NCBI GenBank assembly: GCA_963707665.1
Contig: CAVPQU010000018.1
Coordinates: forward strand, 579,802-643,801
DNA: 64,000 nt
Direction of reading: 5' to 3'
DNA from: DATJCV01 sp963707665
Lineage (GTDB): Bacteria > Pseudomonadota > Gammaproteobacteria > Burkholderiales > Burkholderiaceae_D
In this document: one piece after another, positions 46,358 to 53,929 of the stretch
How the letters are laid out: each line of letters begins with the position of its first letter
How positions within the stretch are numbered: position 1 is the stretch's first letter
Made by a program: the position numbers and the translations under genes
The notes under the pieces: model-generated
What the model was told of the DNA's origin: nothing
The model's database searches: none
What the model saw: only the letters and a program-made list of their open reading frames with translations

Positions 46358-47515
46358 TTATTGGTTAATCAACACGACGACTTGCGGTTTGCCGTCGACG
46401 ATTTTGGAAATGGACTGAATCGGGCGCGCCTGGCCTTGCGCATCGAACTGCAGCTTGCCGGTCAGGCCATCGAATTGAATGGTCTTCAGGGCATCGCGAA
46501 TTTTTGCCGGCTCCGAGCTCTTGGCGGCCGTGATGGCGGCTGCCGCCAGTCGCACCGCGTCATAGCCGCCGGCGACGTTGGCATCGACACCTTGACCGCT
46601 GGCTGGATATTTGGCGCGATATTCCTTGGCAAACGCGCTATAGATTTCTGCCTTGCCTGGAGGCGGCGCGTGCGGCGCGAAGTAGTTTTGCACCATCACG
46701 CCCTCCGCTGCGTCCTTGCCGGCGAGTTGGACGATGGTCTCGGCGGGGAAGCCGCTGGTAACGATGCGGTGCAGGTCTTTCATGCCCATTTCGTACGACT
46801 GCTTGATGATGTTCGACAAGGTGCTGGAATCGCTGGTGATGACGATGCTGTCGGCGCCGGAATTCTTGATCTTGGTGAGGGTTGGCGCGAAATTGGTTTC
46901 GCCCGGCTTGTGGTATTCGGTCGCGACCACGGTGCCGCCCTGCGGGCCCAGTACGCGGGTCCAGTTGTTCACCACCGCGCGTCCGAAGTCGTTGTTGGCG
47001 GCCATGAAGGCGACTTTTTTGAGGCCAAGCTTGCTGACCAGGTAGGGTTGCAGCGAGTCGGCGTCGATCTTGCTGTTGGAGGCGATGCGAAACACCCAGG
47101 GGTTGCCGGCTTCGGTGATTTTTTCGGCGGTGGAGGTTTCGACGATCAGCGGTATTTCGTAGCGCTGCGCCAGCGGCATGACCGCCAGCGTCGCCGAGCT
47201 GGCCCAGGCGCCGATCAGGACCCTTACTTTGTCGCGATCGAGCAGCTTTTCGGCCGCCGATAGCGACTCGGCCGGATCGGCCTTGCCGTCCTGCAGGACG
47301 AGTTCGATGCGCTGACCCAAAACGCCGCCGCCGGCGTTGATTTCGGCTTCGGCCAGGCGCGCGCCATCTACCGTGTTTTTGCCGTTATAGGCCGCGGGGC
47401 CACTGACTGGTTGGATCAGGCCAATCTTGATGGTCTGTTGCGCGAGAGCCTGGCCAATGGGGGCACACAGGGCAATCGTGAAGGCGTAACGGGCCAGCCG
47501 TGATGAACGGGACAT
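46358..47515 (-). CDS. LivK-type substrate-binding protein, copy B
   Basis: 385-residue periplasmic binding protein with signal peptide (cleavage near ALAQQ). IKIGLIQPVSGPAAYNGKN near 29-47 opens the mature domain. The central part, about residues 95-225 (VLIGAWASSATLAVMPLAQ, NNDFGRAVVNNW, YHKPGETNFAP), is almost identical in protein and DNA to the neighbouring copy at 47580, whereas N- and C-terminal parts have diverged (MGMKDLHRIVTSGFPAET, VQNYFAPHAPPPG). The ligand is probably a small organic acid or amide rather than leucine. It shares LivHMGF with its sister. Confidence 0.92.
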   Translation of the reverse strand: MSRSSRLARYAFTIALCAPIGQALAQQTIKIGLIQPVSGPAAYNGKNTVDGARLAEAEINAGGGVLGQRIELVLQDGKADPAESLSAAEKLLDRDKVRVLIGAWASSATLAVMPLAQRYEIPLIVETSTAEKITEAGNPWVFRIASNSKIDADSLQPYLVSKLGLKKVAFMAANNDFGRAVVNNWTRVLGPQGGTVVATEYHKPGETNFAPTLTKIKNSGADSIVITSDSSTLSNIIKQSYEMGMKDLHRIVTSGFPAETIVQLAGKDAAEGVMVQNYFAPHAPPPGKAEIYSAFAKEYRAKYPASGQGVDANVAGGYDAVRLAAAAITAAKSSEPAKIRDALKTIQFDGLTGKLQFDAQGQARPIQSISKIVDGKPQVVVLINQ

Positions 47516-47579
47516 GATTAGATTCCTAGAAAAGTTGTGGGGACGGCCGCCCTTGGGCGGTCGCTATTGCAGGAAAGGA

Positions 47580-48725
47580 TTACTGCCCGACTTTGACGAC
47601 GATGACCGGCTTGCCATTTTCCACGCGCGATATGGACTGGTACGGTCGAGCTTGCTGCTGCTTGTCGAACTCGATCGTCCCTTGCAGGAATGGCAGCTTG
47701 ACCTGCTTCAGCGCGTCGCGGATTTTTGCCGGCTCGGTGCTGCCGGCGGCCTTGACACTGGCAGCGACCAGTTGCACGGCGTCGTAGCCGCTGGTCGAAT
47801 ACTTGTCCGCAATGCGATCCGGATAGCGTTCTTTGTAGGCAGCGACAAATTTTGCCGATGCGGCTTCCTGCCCAGGCGGCGGCGCGTAGGGCAGCCAGTA
47901 GTTTTGCACCAGCATGCCCTCGCTCGCTTCCTTGCCTGCGAGCGGCATGATGGCTTCGGCCGGATTGCCGCTGGTGACCACCCGATGCAAGCCATTCAGG
48001 CCTTGCTCGTAGGATTGCTTGATGATGTTGGACACTGTTGTCACGTCACTGGTGATGACGATGCTGTCGGCGCCGGAATTCTTGATCTTGGTGAGGGTTG
48101 GCGCGAAATTGGTTTCGCCCGGCTTGTGGTATTCGGTGGCGACTACGGTGCCGCCCTGCGGGCCCAGTACGCGGGTCCAGTTGTTCACCACCGCGCGTCC
48201 GAAGTCGTTATTGGCGGCCATGAAGGCGACTTTTTTGAGGCCGAGTTTGCTGACCAGGTAGGGTTGCAGCGAGTCGGCGTCGATCTTGCTGTTGGAGGAG
48301 ATGCGAAACACCCAGGGGTTGCCGGCTTCGGTGATTTTTTCGGCGGTGGAGGTTTCGACGATCAGCGGTATTTCGTAGCGCTGCGCCAGCGGCATGACCG
48401 CCAGCGTCGCCGAGCTGGCCCAGGCGCCGATCAGGACCTTGACCTGATCGCGGCTCAGCAGTTTTTCGGCGGCATTCAGGGACTCGGCCGGATCGGCCTT
48501 GCCGTCCTGCAGGACGAGTTCGATGCGCTGGCCCAGAACGCCGCCGCCGGCGTTGATTTCGGCTTCGGCCAGACGCGCGCCATTGATGACGCTTTGTCCG
48601 TCATATGCCGCCGGCCCGCTGGCCGGCTGGATCAGGCCGATTTTGAGGGTTGATTGCGCGATTGCAGCGCCGGACAGGAGGGTGATACCAGCCGCAAGGG
48701 CCAGGAATACGGGTTTTTTGAACAT
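47580..48725 (-). CDS. LivK-type substrate-binding protein, copy A
   Basis: 381-residue periplasmic binding protein, signal peptide with cleavage near AIAQS. Domain start LKIGLIQPASGPAAYDGQS. The central 130 residues match copy B nearly exactly (one or two changes), but the C-terminal lobe differs (GLNGLHRVVTSGNPAEAIM, VQNYWLPYAPPPGQ). Start ATG 48725 (MFKKPVF) has GGAGA 6 bases upstream and is preferred over a TTG four codons earlier. 64 bases separate it from copy B. A tandem duplicate with divergent ends. Confidence 0.92.
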   Translation of the reverse strand: MFKKPVFLALAAGITLLSGAAIAQSTLKIGLIQPASGPAAYDGQSVINGARLAEAEINAGGGVLGQRIELVLQDGKADPAESLNAAEKLLSRDQVKVLIGAWASSATLAVMPLAQRYEIPLIVETSTAEKITEAGNPWVFRISSNSKIDADSLQPYLVSKLGLKKVAFMAANNDFGRAVVNNWTRVLGPQGGTVVATEYHKPGETNFAPTLTKIKNSGADSIVITSDVTTVSNIIKQSYEQGLNGLHRVVTSGNPAEAIMPLAGKEASEGMLVQNYWLPYAPPPGQEAASAKFVAAYKERYPDRIADKYSTSGYDAVQLVAASVKAAGSTEPAKIRDALKQVKLPFLQGTIEFDKQQQARPYQSISRVENGKPVIVVKVGQ

Positions 48726-48796
48726 GTTTGTCTCCAAGTTTTTTTATGTATTCAAGCGTGCTGGCAATGCGCGACATCTGACCAGCCTTGCCTAAA

Positions 48797-49264
48797 TCAG
48801 TCTTGATACAGTTCGAATATCGCCTCTACCTCTACGGGTATTCCGGCGGGCAGTTCGGTGACACCGAATGCGGAGCGGCCATGTCGCCCGGCGTCGCCAA
48901 AAATCTCAACCATGCAATTTGAAAAGCCATCGATCACTTTGGGCGACGCGGTGAAGCCTTCGATGCAGTTGACCAGGCCGAGCACTTTGACCACGCGTTT
49001 GACGCGATCAAGGCTGCCGGTAATCTGACGCACCGAGCCAAGCATGTTCAAGGCGACCTGCCGTGCCACGGCGTTGGCTTCTTCGATCGACATCGTGCGC
49101 CCCAGCTTGCCCTGTGACGTCACTTGTCCCTTGCTGTCGAAGGGACCGTGGCCGGACATGAACAGAATGTTCCCGACCTGCACTCCGGGCACGTAACTGC
49201 CGACTGGGGTTGCGGCGTCGGGAATTGCAATACCCAGCTCCTTGATCCTTTGTTCCACGCTCAT
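48797..49264 (-). CDS. RidA (YjgF/YER057c) family protein
   Basis: 155-residue RidA-fold protein, the longer variant with N-terminal MSVEQRIKELGI. GNILFMSGHGPFDSKG near 31-46, ARQVALNMLGSVRQITGSLDRVKRVVKVLG near 67-96 and AGIPVEVEAIFEL at the end are typical. Classic RidA hydrolyses reactive 2-iminoacids; some relatives are 2-aminomuconate deaminases next to meta-cleavage genes. The invariant Arg of true RidA (xxRxAV..LP) is replaced in RSAFGVTELPAG by a similar Arg-containing segment (GRSAFG). Context beside an extradiol dioxygenase favours deamination of a ring-cleavage product (inference). Confidence 0.88.
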   Translation of the reverse strand: MSVEQRIKELGIAIPDAATPVGSYVPGVQVGNILFMSGHGPFDSKGQVTSQGKLGRTMSIEEANAVARQVALNMLGSVRQITGSLDRVKRVVKVLGLVNCIEGFTASPKVIDGFSNCMVEIFGDAGRHGRSAFGVTELPAGIPVEVEAIFELYQD

Positions 49265-49477
49265 AAATACGCCTCCAAAAATTCCAAATAGAACAAGGTG
49301 AGTCGGGCCTGAATCGTAGTTATCATTTCTGTCTCACTGAAAAGCAGTTTCTGTGTTTAACCTTCCAGTCAAAGGGGGGACCAGGCCCGCATGTGGACGA
49401 TTGGCATTGCAGCATTCATCTTTCTTCGAGATGGGTGTGGCCGTCATGCAATCGGGTTTGTCGCTGCCGTTGCTGGA

Positions 49478-49819
49478 TCAGGGCAGGCTGGGTCCCGCAA
49501 TGTCAGGCGTCGGCACGTTGCCGCGAGTGAAGCCGCGCATTTTTTTCAGATACACGGGGTGCATGAAGGCGCGCAGGTTCGGCACGCCCTTGATGCTGAT
49601 CGTGTTGTCGGTGAATAAAAAATCATCTTCGCTAACGACCAACTCCTGCTTGGCGCCATTCGGGCTGGCAACCACGATCGACATGCTGTCGTCAGCATGG
49701 CGCTGGTGGAATTCAATCAGCCAGGTTTGGCCATCGGTGCCGGTGGCGCGGCCGGTGCCGACCTTGCGTATGGCGTCATACATAAACTGAGGATTCAAGG
49801 GATCTAAGGTTGCGATCAT
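49478..49819 (-). CDS. Conserved-looking 113-residue protein of unknown function
   Basis: Not recognised. 113 residues, no signal peptide or membrane segment, moderately acidic middle with short beta-prone runs (WLIEFHQRHADDSMSIVV, LVVSEDDFLFTDNTISIKG), ending in Pro-rich DIAGPSLP. It lies 20 bases after the dioxygenase stop on the same strand and keeps normal codon usage, so it is probably expressed with it. It lacks the motifs of LigA, the small alpha subunit of some class III dioxygenases. A small partner subunit or binding protein is possible but unproven. Confidence 0.6.
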   Translation of the reverse strand: MIATLDPLNPQFMYDAIRKVGTGRATGTDGQTWLIEFHQRHADDSMSIVVASPNGAKQELVVSEDDFLFTDNTISIKGVPNLRAFMHPVYLKKMRGFTRGNVPTPDIAGPSLP

Positions 49820-49839
49820 TTTTTGAGACTCCTAGACGG

Positions 49840-50658
49840 CTAGACGGAAACGGTATCAAAGGCGAATGAGGCATCGCCGACGGAATAGATGGCGGCTTCG
49901 TATTGCAGCAACTGTCCACCTGCGTCGCCGCTGGCACCGGCTATCAGGAAAAATGGGCGCAGGTCTGCTTCCGGCGCCGCGGCTTGCCATAGTTCGCGAT
50001 CAATATGTTCAATTTCCCGGCTGCGTCCGGAAGAGACGAGATCGACGACGATCCGATCGAATTGTTTACCTTCGGGGAAATAGTTTTCACCGGCCTGTTC
50101 TTGGCGCAGATCCAGCCGATGGCACAGGTTGCCCGGCGCGATCAACACCACGCGCAAGCCGCTGGCTTCCACGGCCTTGCGCATCGCCTTGCCCCACCTT
50201 ACGCACTCATCGAAAGAACGCTGCGACACCGAAATAGGTATGGTCGGTATCCGTGTGCCCATCACCTTCAATGGACAAAACGCGCCATGGTCGAGGCCAT
50301 ACGTCTTTTCCCCGACCGGCAGTCCTTCGGCTTTCCCCGCGGCGATCATCGCCCGCGCCAGATCCGGCGCGCCTGGGAGTACGTGGGTATAGAAGCGTCG
50401 CCCAAAGACTGCCGGACGCAGCACATAATCATGAAATGACTCGTGAATGCTGCCGCAGTCGACAAAAAATGCACTCTTGGGTTGCCAGTGCGGCGAGGCC
50501 ACAATGATGGCGTCCGCCTTAAGATCTTCCTCGATTGCCTTGCCGATCGCCTGTAAAACCTGCACCTGGGATGCGTTGCTGCCATCCTCTGCCAGTTCCA
50601 TCAGGTAAGAGCCGTTTGGCACGAAATAGGATTTAACCAATTCGCCCTTGGTCCCCAT
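49840..50658 (-). CDS. Class III extradiol ring-cleavage dioxygenase, LigB-like catalytic subunit
   Basis: 272-residue LigB-family protein. Motifs: the iron-ligand-bearing strand IIVASPHWQ near 49-57, AFFVDCGSIHESFHDY near 61-76 and LDHGAFCPLKVMG near 120-132 with its His. Class III extradiol dioxygenases use Fe2+ to open catechol-, aminophenol- or hydroxypyridone-type rings. It begins the leftward operon, after a strong ribosome-binding site (AAGGAGACAAGC), with divergent LysR upstream. Association with RidA and a molybdenum hydroxylase points to a nitrogen-bearing aromatic ring (inference). Confidence 0.87.
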   Translation of the reverse strand: MGTKGELVKSYFVPNGSYLMELAEDGSNASQVQVLQAIGKAIEEDLKADAIIVASPHWQPKSAFFVDCGSIHESFHDYVLRPAVFGRRFYTHVLPGAPDLARAMIAAGKAEGLPVGEKTYGLDHGAFCPLKVMGTRIPTIPISVSQRSFDECVRWGKAMRKAVEASGLRVVLIAPGNLCHRLDLRQEQAGENYFPEGKQFDRIVVDLVSSGRSREIEHIDRELWQAAAPEADLRPFFLIAGASGDAGGQLLQYEAAIYSVGDASFAFDTVSV

Positions 50659-50764
50659 GCTTGTCTCCTTTTTTTAGGTTTTCCTAGCGGTGTTGGCACC
50701 GCCATCCTTGACTCTTGTGTTAGTCATTTTTAGTGTTTGCCGATGGTAACATCGGCCCGTTGCT

Positions 50765-50787
50765 TGACAATAATTTAAAAATTGTCA
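50765..50787. promoter_or_regulatory. Perfect inverted repeat in the LysR/dioxygenase intergenic region
   Basis: TGACAAT and ATTGTCA are separated by 9 AT-rich bases, 31 bases upstream of the LysR gene start and about 107 bases upstream of the dioxygenase start. Symmetry, AT-rich centre and place between divergent regulator and operon suit the operator of the LysR regulator. The TTGACA at 50764 could also double as a -35 box for lysR. Confidence 0.55.
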
Positions 50788-50817
50788 GGACTTTCAAATT
50801 TTATTTAAAGGTGAGAG

Positions 50818-51723
50818 ATGACGCGCAACGTGAGCGATATGGAAGTATTTGTCAGAGCCGTACGCCATGGAAGCCTCTCGGCGGCGGCGCGCACGCTCGA
50901 TCTGACCCCGGCTGCCGTCAGCTATAGAATCGATAAACTAGAAAAAACCCTCGGCACGCGCCTGCTGCACCGAACCACGCGACGCTTGTCGCTCACCGGA
51001 GACGGTTCGGAGTATTTGCGCCAGGCGGAATGGATGATCAGCGAGCTGGAGAAAGTCGAGACATCGGTCTCCCGGCGCGATCAGGTACCGCAGGGAGTCT
51101 TGAAAGTGACGATGCCGTCATCCTTTGGTCGCCAGCACATTGCCCCGGTGATGCCCAAGTTCCTCAAACGTTATCCGCTGGTACGGCTCAATCTGGTCAT
51201 GAGCGATGAAATGATCGATATCATGGCTCAGGGAGTGGATTTGGCGATCCGCATCTGCGAGCTAAAGGATTCGGAGTTCATCGCGCGCAAGCTGGCTCCC
51301 GACCGGCGCGTGGTCTGTGCGTCGCCCGACTATCTGGAGCGGCATGGCGTGCCTATGACACCCAAGGAGTTGGAAGGGCACAACTGCCTGGTTCTGGCAC
51401 AGCAGCCGTATTGGACATTCAAGGGCCCCGGGGGGCTCGAGCGGGTCAAGGTGCTGGGAAATTTTGAATGCAACAACGGCGAGGCGATCCGCGAAGCCGC
51501 AATGTCGGGTCTCGGCATCGCATTGAAAGCTACATGGGACATTGCCGGAGCCATCAAGACCGGGCGGCTGTGCACGATCCTCGACGACTATCCGATTTCC
51601 AGTGACACCTCGGTGTGGGCGATATACCCAAGCCGCCGCAATGTGCCGGCCAAGGTGACCGCGTTCATCGACTTCATGAAAGAGCACTTTGGTTCCCGGC
51701 CGCATTGGGATTCGCTGCTCTGA
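50818..51723 (+). CDS. LysR-family transcriptional regulator
   Basis: 301-residue LysR protein. N-terminal HTH: FVRAVRHGSLSAAARTLDLTP and AVSYRIDKLEKTLGTRLLHRTTR, split here at residues 11-55. The effector domain has VRLNLVMSDEMIDIMAQGVDLAIRI and ending FIDFMKEHF. It resembles the DmlR/AaeR-type subgroup. Divergent from the catabolic operon and with a perfect palindrome between, so it is the likely pathway activator responding to an intermediate or the substrate. Confidence 0.92.
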   Translation: MTRNVSDMEVFVRAVRHGSLSAAARTLDLTPAAVSYRIDKLEKTLGTRLLHRTTRRLSLTGDGSEYLRQAEWMISELEKVETSVSRRDQVPQGVLKVTMPSSFGRQHIAPVMPKFLKRYPLVRLNLVMSDEMIDIMAQGVDLAIRICELKDSEFIARKLAPDRRVVCASPDYLERHGVPMTPKELEGHNCLVLAQQPYWTFKGPGGLERVKVLGNFECNNGEAIREAAMSGLGIALKATWDIAGAIKTGRLCTILDDYPISSDTSVWAIYPSRRNVPAKVTAFIDFMKEHFGSRPHWDSLL

Positions 51724-51732
51724 TTGCCTGGC

Positions 51733-52464
51733 TCAAAAGCCGGCTTCCATGCGTTCGGCGGCCGCGCATACGGCAACTGCCATGGTTTCAATATGCTTGA
51801 TGCGCAACTTCGGTCCCGATACGGAGATCGCTCCCACCAGCCTGCCGCCGGCGCGCACCGGCGCTGCCACACAAACCAGTCCGTCGATCAGTTCCTCATT
51901 ATCGACTGCATATCCACGCTTGCGCGCCTTCAGGATATCTGCCTTAAGAGTGGCCGCCTCGACGATGGTGCGATCGGTATAGCGTAGCAGCGGAGTGGCT
52001 GCGATACGCGCCAAAAGATCGGGACCGGACGCGGCCAGGAGTGCTTTGCCAATTCCCGTAGCATGCAGCGGACCGCGCCATCCGACATGGCTCGACATGC
52101 GGATCGCATGGCCACTTTCCACCTTCGCAACATAGCCGGCCTGATCGCCGTCGAGCACGCCGAAGTGTGCGGTTTCTCCGGTCAGTTCGACCAGTTCCTG
52201 CAAGAACGGCAGGCTGGTCGCTTGCAGGCTTGCGGCCGAGAGCGCGCGTCCACCCAATTCCAGCAATCGCAGCCCCAGCCGGTAATTTTTGTCGTCGCGT
52301 ACTACCACTTGGTGCTCGATGAGCGTGGCAAGGAGACGGTAAATCGTCGGGCGAGGCAGATCCAGTGCCCTTGCCAAGTCCGACACGCCTTGTGGCAGCT
52401 CGCTGCCAGCGAGATGGGCAATCAGCCTGAATGCGTGGTCGACGCTGTTAATGGTGCTGCTCAT
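51733..52464 (-). CDS. IclR-family transcriptional regulator
   Basis: 243 residues: winged HTH (VSDLARALDLPRPTIYRLLATLIEHQVV near 27-54) and the IclR effector domain (ETAHFGVLDGDQAGYVAKVESG near 114-135, LHATGIGKALLAA near 147-159, SVSGP near 217). IclR proteins repress or activate aromatic and acid catabolism genes. Convergent with lysR and divergent from the nitrilase gene. Start chosen at 52464 (MSSTINSVDH). Confidence 0.92.
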   Translation of the reverse strand: MSSTINSVDHAFRLIAHLAGSELPQGVSDLARALDLPRPTIYRLLATLIEHQVVVRDDKNYRLGLRLLELGGRALSAASLQATSLPFLQELVELTGETAHFGVLDGDQAGYVAKVESGHAIRMSSHVGWRGPLHATGIGKALLAASGPDLLARIAATPLLRYTDRTIVEAATLKADILKARKRGYAVDNEELIDGLVCVAAPVRAGGRLVGAISVSGPKLRIKHIETMAVAVCAAAERMEAGF

Positions 52465-52521
52465 ATTGATTTTCCAAATGGTGATGGCAGTTGCAAATAC
52501 GCGATGCTTTTGGCAATATAC

Positions 52522-52554
52522 AATTATTGATACATATATGTCCATTATTGATAC
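52522..52554. promoter_or_regulatory. Direct repeat operator candidate upstream of the nitrilase
   Basis: ATTATTGATACA occurs twice, at 52522-52533 and 52543-52554, 21 bases apart (two helical turns). It lies in the 109-base region between the divergent iclR and nitrilase genes. A repressor site for the IclR protein is the simplest reading; the nitrilase start is 20 bases downstream, so binding would block initiation. Confidence 0.5.
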
Positions 52555-52573
52555 AAAAAAATAGGGAGACACC

Positions 52574-53557
52574 ATGCCTGAAGCCACACTTTCCACCGTC
52601 GCCGTCGTCCAAGCATCGCCAATCATTTTTGATCGTGAACGGACGATAGCAAAAGCGCGTGATCTTGCGGCCGATGCTGCCCGGCGCGGCGCACAGTTCG
52701 TGCAATTTCCAGAGGCCTTTGTTTCCGGCTATCCGAAGGGATCGACCTTCGGCTCCGTTGTCGGCACGCGCACGATGGAAGGGCGCGAGGAATACCAGCG
52801 GTACTGGGATAGTGCGGTGGATGTTCCGGGTCCGGCCACCGATGCCTTGGGGCAGATTGCGCGAGAAAATAAAATCTACCTGGTCATGGGCGTGATCGAG
52901 CGCGAACTTGGCACGCTCTATTGCACGATCTTGTTTTTTGCGCCCGACGGCAAGCTGCTAGGCAAGCATCGCAAGCTGATGCCGACCGGCTGCGAACGCC
53001 TGATATGGGGCTTTGGCGATGGCTCGACGATGCCGGTATTCGATACGCCGCATGGTCGCATGGGCGCCGTGATTTGCTGGGAAAATTACATGCCGCTGAT
53101 GCGGGCGGCGATGTACGCAAAAGGAATTGAAATCTATTGTGCGCCGACGGCAGATGGGCGCGATAGTTGGATCGCCTCGATGCAACACATCGCGATAGAG
53201 GGCCGCTGCTTTGTTCTGTCCTGCAATCAGTTCGTGCGCCGCTCTGATTTTCCTGATGACTTCCCGTGCACCCTGAGTGACGATCCGCAGGCCGTGATCT
53301 CTCGCGGCGGCAGCTGTATCGTTGATCCGTTCGGTGAAATTTTGGCCGGTCCGGATTTTGAGGGTGAAACGATTCTTACCGCAAAAATCGACCGCAGGAT
53401 GATTGCGCGCGGAAAATTCGATATGGACACCGTCGGCCATTATGCTCGCCCAGACGTATTTAGCTTGACAGTCGACGAGCGGAAGAAGTCGCCAGTGGTG
53501 ACGATCGCCGATCGCGACGATGCGGCGACAGAGAACTTCAATGTTGTGCCGCAGTAA
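52574..53557 (+). CDS. Nitrilase
   Basis: 327-residue carbon-nitrogen hydrolase with the Glu-Lys-Cys triad in nitrilase form: E47 in FPEAFVSGYP, K134 in KHRKLMPT, C168 in VICWENYMPL. CWENYMP distinguishes true nitrilases from amidases of the superfamily. It converts a nitrile directly to acid and ammonia. Divergent from iclR with a direct-repeat site between. With the amidase at the other end of the locus, it suggests use of nitriles or cyano-substituted aromatics. A ribosome-binding site AGGGAG precedes ATG 52574. Confidence 0.93.
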   Translation: MPEATLSTVAVVQASPIIFDRERTIAKARDLAADAARRGAQFVQFPEAFVSGYPKGSTFGSVVGTRTMEGREEYQRYWDSAVDVPGPATDALGQIARENKIYLVMGVIERELGTLYCTILFFAPDGKLLGKHRKLMPTGCERLIWGFGDGSTMPVFDTPHGRMGAVICWENYMPLMRAAMYAKGIEIYCAPTADGRDSWIASMQHIAIEGRCFVLSCNQFVRRSDFPDDFPCTLSDDPQAVISRGGSCIVDPFGEILAGPDFEGETILTAKIDRRMIARGKFDMDTVGHYARPDVFSLTVDERKKSPVVTIADRDDAATENFNVVPQ

Positions 53558-53929
53558 TGTGCGTTGCGACTAGGTGTTGACTCGTTGGTGATACGAATCA
53601 GCACATGTTGAGTCGGGAGCTGAGGCAAGCGCAACTTCCCGGACTGCAAGCACCGCATCCTCGCGTAATATCGGTGCTCCGCGGGCGACTCGATGCACCT
53701 CGCTCAGGCAACTCCAGAAGCCGCCCGCGATCGCGCCTGTCTTCGCTAAAAACACCGCGACCAGGGCTCTTGAAGGTGATTGATCGTTCAATGCAACGGA
53801 ATCCATACCTACAGGATTTCCAATGCCAGGCTTTTCTAATTCAATTTGTTTGGACTTATAAGCGGTTTCTGGTTTCCTGCGGCGCGGGCACCCAAATTCT
53901 GTGCGATGGGATGGCAAGCTTCGCAGTGT
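53558..53929. other. 372-base region between nitrilase and sbcC
   Basis: No convincing gene. A minus-strand frame of about 100 codons (53570-53917) ends in the nitrilase-proximal part but has no recognisable domain or ribosome-binding site. A junction between the catabolic and nuclease blocks; nothing else is seen. Confidence 0.35.

Noticed and set aside
53570..53917. 115-codon leftward frame after the nitrilase
   Set aside because: No recognisable domain, no ribosome-binding site; treated as intergenic.
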